Origin: Neglectibacter sp. X58
GTDB taxonomy: Bacteria > Bacillota > Clostridia > Oscillospirales > Acutalibacteraceae
Assembly (NCBI RefSeq): GCF_009936035.1
Contig: NZ_QWEO01000002.1
Location: 1-64,000 of the forward strand
DNA: 64,000 nucleotides
Reading direction: 5' to 3'
The number at the start of each line of letters is the position of its first letter. Within the stretch, counting starts at the first letter, position 1. Shown here one piece after another: positions 61,368-64,000 of this stretch. Below the pieces are notes generated by a model. That model had not been told where the DNA came from and made no database searches. It saw only the letters and a list, made by a program, of their open reading frames with translations. The position numbers and the translations under genes are program-made.

Positions 61368-61829
61368 CTAGTTCTTTTCCAGCTCCAACAGGAAGCGTTT
61401 GGCGGGAAGCCCGCCGCCGTATCCGGTGAGGGATCCGTTTTTGCCGATAACCCGGTGGCAGGGGATGAAGATGGAAATGGGGTTGTGATGGTTGGCAGAG
61501 CCTACGGCCCGGACAGCCTTGGGAGAGCCTGCCAGCAGGGCTATATCCTGGTAGGTGCGGGTTTCCCCATAGGGGATTGTCAGGAGGGCCTGCCACACCT
61601 TTTCCTGAAAAGGCGTGCCCCGGGGCTTCAGCGGAAGGGCAAACTCCCTTCTCCCACAGGCAAAATATTCCTCCAGTTGGCGGCGGGCTTCTTTTAGCAG
61701 GGGCGTTTCCTCTTCTATGGCGCCGGGGAAGGATACGCGCCCAAAAAGCAGGTGGGTAACGGCGCCGTCCTCCGCCGCCAGGGTCAGCTCCCCTATGGGA
61801 GACTGGCAGTACAGCACCTGGGCGCTCAT
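61368..61829 (-). CDS. ogt: Methylated-DNA-protein-cysteine methyltransferase
   Basis: Removes alkyl groups from O6-alkylguanine by transfer to its own Cys. A 153-residue protein with the active-site PCHRVIGKNGSLTGYGGG and the DNA-binding HTH QDIALLAGSPKAVRAVG. Start ATG 61829 overlaps the upstream GNAT stop (ATGA). It is a compact Ogt-type protein without the Ada metal domain. Confidence 0.96.
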   Translation of the reverse strand: MSAQVLYCQSPIGELTLAAEDGAVTHLLFGRVSFPGAIEEETPLLKEARRQLEEYFACGRREFALPLKPRGTPFQEKVWQALLTIPYGETRTYQDIALLAGSPKAVRAVGSANHHNPISIFIPCHRVIGKNGSLTGYGGGLPAKRFLLELEKN

Positions 61830-62092
61830 GGCTTTTCCTCCCGCCGGGCGCGCTTCTCCAGCCAGGACACCGCATAGGAGCAGGAGGCCCCCACCTTCCA
61901 GCCCTGGGCTTCAATGGCGGCAACAGCCTCTTCCATCAGCTTCCTCGCCACCCCCTGGCCCCGGAGGCTTTCGTGGACAAAGGTGTGGTCTATAACAGCC
62001 ACGCCTTCTTTTTCCGGAAAGGTGATTTCTGCCAGCAGGGCGCCGTCTGGCCCGGCGGCATAGATCCGGTTTCGTTCATGGTGAAATTCCAT
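61826..62092 (-). CDS. Small GNAT-like acetyltransferase (YjdJ type)
   Basis: An 88-residue GNAT-related protein: ALLAEITFPEKEG, the acetyl-CoA loop ESLRGQGVARKLME and late KVGASCSYAVSWLEK. This short NAT_SF-like type is often encoded beside DNA repair or metabolic genes, with unclear function. ATG 62092 has AAGGAGGG upstream; a longer frame into 62278 lacks support. It is translationally coupled with ogt. Confidence 0.85.
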   Translation of the reverse strand: MEFHHERNRIYAAGPDGALLAEITFPEKEGVAVIDHTFVHESLRGQGVARKLMEEAVAAIEAQGWKVGASCSYAVSWLEKRARREEKP

Positions 62093-62129
62093 AGCTTTCC
62101 CTCCTTGGGGGTGTTTCGGGAGTGTCCAA

Positions 62130-62185
62130 GGCGCATGTGCCGCCTCCGGCGGTTTAGGGGCTTTGCCCCTAAAGACCCCACCACC
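62130..62185 (+). repeat. GCCTCCGGCGG repeat plus GGGGCTTTGCCCC hairpin
   Basis: GCCTCCGGCGGTTTAGGGGCTTTGCCCCTAAAG-type segment followed by CCACC/GGTGG. It combines features of the repeats at 40228 and of repeat A. Confidence 0.5.
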
Positions 62186-62274
62186 TTTGAAAAGGTGGAC
62201 GAAACTTTTGTGTTTCACAAATGTTTTTAAATATTCGCTTTGGATACTTCCAGGTGTCGTTTCTTTATTAAGGC

Positions 62275-63579
62275 TCATGTGCCTTGTTCTTCCGCTAAAA
62301 CCCCGGTGCAGAATTCCTCTTCTGCTGCTGTGAGCAGAACCGGCAGCACCTTCCCTGACAGGGGCCGGGAGGACTGCACCCGGACGGGGGTGTACTGGGG
62401 GGTGTGGCCTTCATAGATCTGCCCCCCTGTTTCCTGTTCAAAGAGCACAGGATAGATTTTGCCCAACTGGCCCTGGTAATATGCCTGCTGGCCTACCCGG
62501 GCCGCCGCCGCCATGGTTTTGCTGCGGGACTCCTTCACTGGGGCGGGCACCTGGCCCAGGGCGTTATACGCTTTGGTGCCGGGCCTGCGGGAATAGGCAA
62601 ACACATGAACCCGGGCAAAGCCTATATCCTCTACAAACCGGAGGGATTCCTGAAACTCCTCCTCCGTCTCCCCGGCAAAGCCCACCATCACGTCTGTGGT
62701 GATGGCGCAGCCGGGAAAGGCTTCCCGCAGATCCGCCACAATCTTCCTATATTCCGCCGGGGTATAGTGGCGGTTCATCCGGCGCAGCGTCTCCTCGCAG
62801 CCGCTTTGCAGGGACAGGTGGAACTGGGGGCACAGCTTTTCCTGGGCGGCAAACCGCTTTATTACCGGGGGCGTAAGCTGTTCCGGCTCTAAAGAACCCA
62901 GCCGCACCCGGCAGATGCCCTCCACCCCGCAGACGGCTTCCACCGCGTCGCACAGGTGCAGGCCTATATCCTGCCCATAGGCGGGGAGGTTGATGCCGGT
63001 GAGCACGATTTCCTGATAGCCCCGGCCTGCCAGCAGCCGGGCTTCCTCCCGGATGTCGGAAAGGGGCTTGGAGCGCACCCGGCCCCTGGCATAGGGGATA
63101 ATGCAGTAAGAGCAGAAGCGGTTGCAGCCGTCCTCAATTTTCAGGAAAGCCCTGGTGCGCCCCTGCAGCCCGGAAACTGACAGCTTCTCAAAGCCCTCTC
63201 CCGGGCTGTGGGCCTGGATGTCCACCACCCGCTGCTTGGTGGAAAGGTATTCCAGCACCCGGGGCAGCAGCGCCCGGCGGTTGGCTGTGCCCAGCACCAC
63301 GTCCGCTTCCAGGAAGGCCTCCGCCTCCCCGGGAAAAGCCTGGGGCCAGCAGCCTGTAAGCACTGCCACAGCCCCGGGGTTCTGCTTTTTCGCCCGCCGC
63401 AGGGCCTGCCGGGCCTTCTGGTCGCTTTGGGCTGTAACGGTGCAGGAGTTTACCACCACCACATCGGCCTGCTCCTCCCTTTCCGCCGGCTGGAAGCCCC
63501 CCTGCTCCATGGACTCCAGCATGGCCTCGGACTCGTATTGGTTTACCTTACAGCCCAGGGTTACGAATTTTACCTTCAA
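62275..63579 (-). CDS. mtaB: tRNA t6A37 methylthiotransferase MtaB
   Basis: Radical-SAM enzyme that methylthiolates t6A at position 37 of tRNAs reading ANN codons. The 434-residue protein has an N-terminal UPF0004 domain (TLGCKVNQYESEAM, NSCTVTAQSDQKARQ, TGCWPQ), radical-SAM CNRFCSYCIIPYARG and a C-terminal TRAM-like region. It starts at TTG 63579 with GGAGG eight bases upstream, overlapping the HIT gene stop. The gene follows hit by three bases. Confidence 0.95.
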   Translation of the reverse strand: MKVKFVTLGCKVNQYESEAMLESMEQGGFQPAEREEQADVVVVNSCTVTAQSDQKARQALRRAKKQNPGAVAVLTGCWPQAFPGEAEAFLEADVVLGTANRRALLPRVLEYLSTKQRVVDIQAHSPGEGFEKLSVSGLQGRTRAFLKIEDGCNRFCSYCIIPYARGRVRSKPLSDIREEARLLAGRGYQEIVLTGINLPAYGQDIGLHLCDAVEAVCGVEGICRVRLGSLEPEQLTPPVIKRFAAQEKLCPQFHLSLQSGCEETLRRMNRHYTPAEYRKIVADLREAFPGCAITTDVMVGFAGETEEEFQESLRFVEDIGFARVHVFAYSRRPGTKAYNALGQVPAPVKESRSKTMAAAARVGQQAYYQGQLGKIYPVLFEQETGGQIYEGHTPQYTPVRVQSSRPLSGKVLPVLLTAAEEEFCTGVLAEEQGT

Positions 63580-63582
63580 GAA

Positions 63583-63936
63583 TTATTCCTCCGGCGGGAA
63601 GGGGGGCCAGCCCATTTTGCGCTGCCCAAGCAGGTGGAAATGGAGGTGCTGCACGCTCTGCATCCCGTCTTCCCCGCAGTTGTTGATGACCCGGAAGCCC
63701 TTTTCCAGGCCCAGCTCTCCTGAAAGCTTTGCTATCACCTCAAAGATATGGGCCACAACGCCGCTGTTTTCCGGGGTTATCTCCTGGGCCGAGGCGATGT
63801 GGGCCTTGGGGATGACCAGCACATGCACCGGGGCCTGGGGCTCCAGATCATGGAAAGCCAGCACCATTTCATCCTCATACACTTTCCTGGAGGGGATTTC
63901 CCCTGCCGCTATTTTACAGAAAATGCAATCTTTCAT
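63583..63936 (-). CDS. HIT-family hydrolase
   Basis: A 117-residue histidine-triad protein with CIFCKIAAGEIPSRKVYED at the start and the triad HLHFHLLG. Family members hydrolyse AMP-linked amidates such as aminoacyl-AMP. AAGGAC precedes ATG 63936. It is three bases from mtaB, so the two are cotranslated. The right edge of the window begins just upstream. Confidence 0.94.
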   Translation of the reverse strand: MKDCIFCKIAAGEIPSRKVYEDEMVLAFHDLEPQAPVHVLVIPKAHIASAQEITPENSGVVAHIFEVIAKLSGELGLEKGFRVINNCGEDGMQSVQHLHFHLLGQRKMGWPPFPPEE

Positions 63937-64000
63937 ACATTACCGTCCTTTCTGGCTGGGGCGCCGCCCCAAACCCCGCTTAGGGAAAATTTTTACAAAA
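63937..64000 (-). other. Upstream of the HIT gene, window edge
   Basis: Contains GGGCGCCGCCCC and AAACCCCGCTT, similar to the stretch at 18890-18920, so it may be another dispersed repeat. No gene is visible before the edge. Confidence 0.4.

Overview
The window looks like chromosomal DNA of a GC-rich, spore-forming Clostridia member, most like Oscillospiraceae/Ruminococcaceae gut anaerobes. The signs are Firmicutes-type gene neighbourhoods (gdpP-rplI-dnaB, tilS-hpt-ftsH), RNase J, RicT, LexA, a SpoIIQ-like sporulation peptidase behind a sigma-F/G-type promoter, a GTP-type PEP carboxykinase, a Na+-pumping decarboxylase operon, strong AGGAGG ribosome sites and frequent TTG/GTG starts. Species was inferred from gene content only.

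Layout: 0.3-1.5 kb HAD phosphatase plus MazG-like protein; 1.5-6 kb a small MITE-like element, then a divergent GH78 rhamnosidase / GH51 arabinofuranosidase pair; 6-8.2 kb an autoregulated GntR-ABC operon; 8.2-10.4 kb acetyltransferase, M15 carboxypeptidase and a C26 amidohydrolase; 10.5-15.1 kb pckG, an Fe-S aldo/keto reductase, a Cys-rich protein and a DUF4160/DUF2442 pair; 15.2-33.8 kb a long minus-strand housekeeping block (alr, type IIA topoisomerase A and B, ftsH, hpt, tilS, dnaB, rplI, gdpP, rnj, asparaginase); 34-38.9 kb small HTH protein, ricT, tRNA-Leu(CAG), mtnN, TetR-flavodoxin, lexA; 39-47.4 kb candidate structured RNA, spoIIQ-like gene, GH4 glycosidase, MATE pump, dnaJ, queT with a structured leader, ktrB-like gene; 47.5-51.2 kb MacB/FtsX-type ABC exporter; 52.4-56.2 kb Na+-translocating decarboxylase operon; 56.3-58.8 kb ECF sigma factor plus membrane DUF4179-like partner; 58.9-64 kb DeoR regulator, sfsA, carD-like gene, ogt, GNAT, mtaB and HIT.

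How parts fit: PEP carboxykinase and the Na+ decarboxylase (separate biotin carrier, membrane beta and gamma, carboxyltransferase alpha) both act around oxaloacetate/PEP and can tie fermentation to a sodium gradient. GH78, GH51 and GH4 point to use of plant pectin/hemicellulose side chains and galactosides. The housekeeping block couples replication, tRNA and RNA processing, proteolysis and c-di-AMP turnover.

The window is mostly core genome. I saw no prophage, CRISPR array, toxin island or complete insertion sequence. The less ordinary material is intergenic: a 167-bp element with terminal inverted repeats ending on a stop codon, several dispersed palindromic repeat families that often sit on or right after stop codons, a 118-bp nested palindrome in a leader, a candidate three-helix RNA with its own terminator, a near-perfect sigma-F-type promoter, a TetR operator built around a perfect consensus promoter, and a structured queT leader that may be a preQ1 riboswitch.
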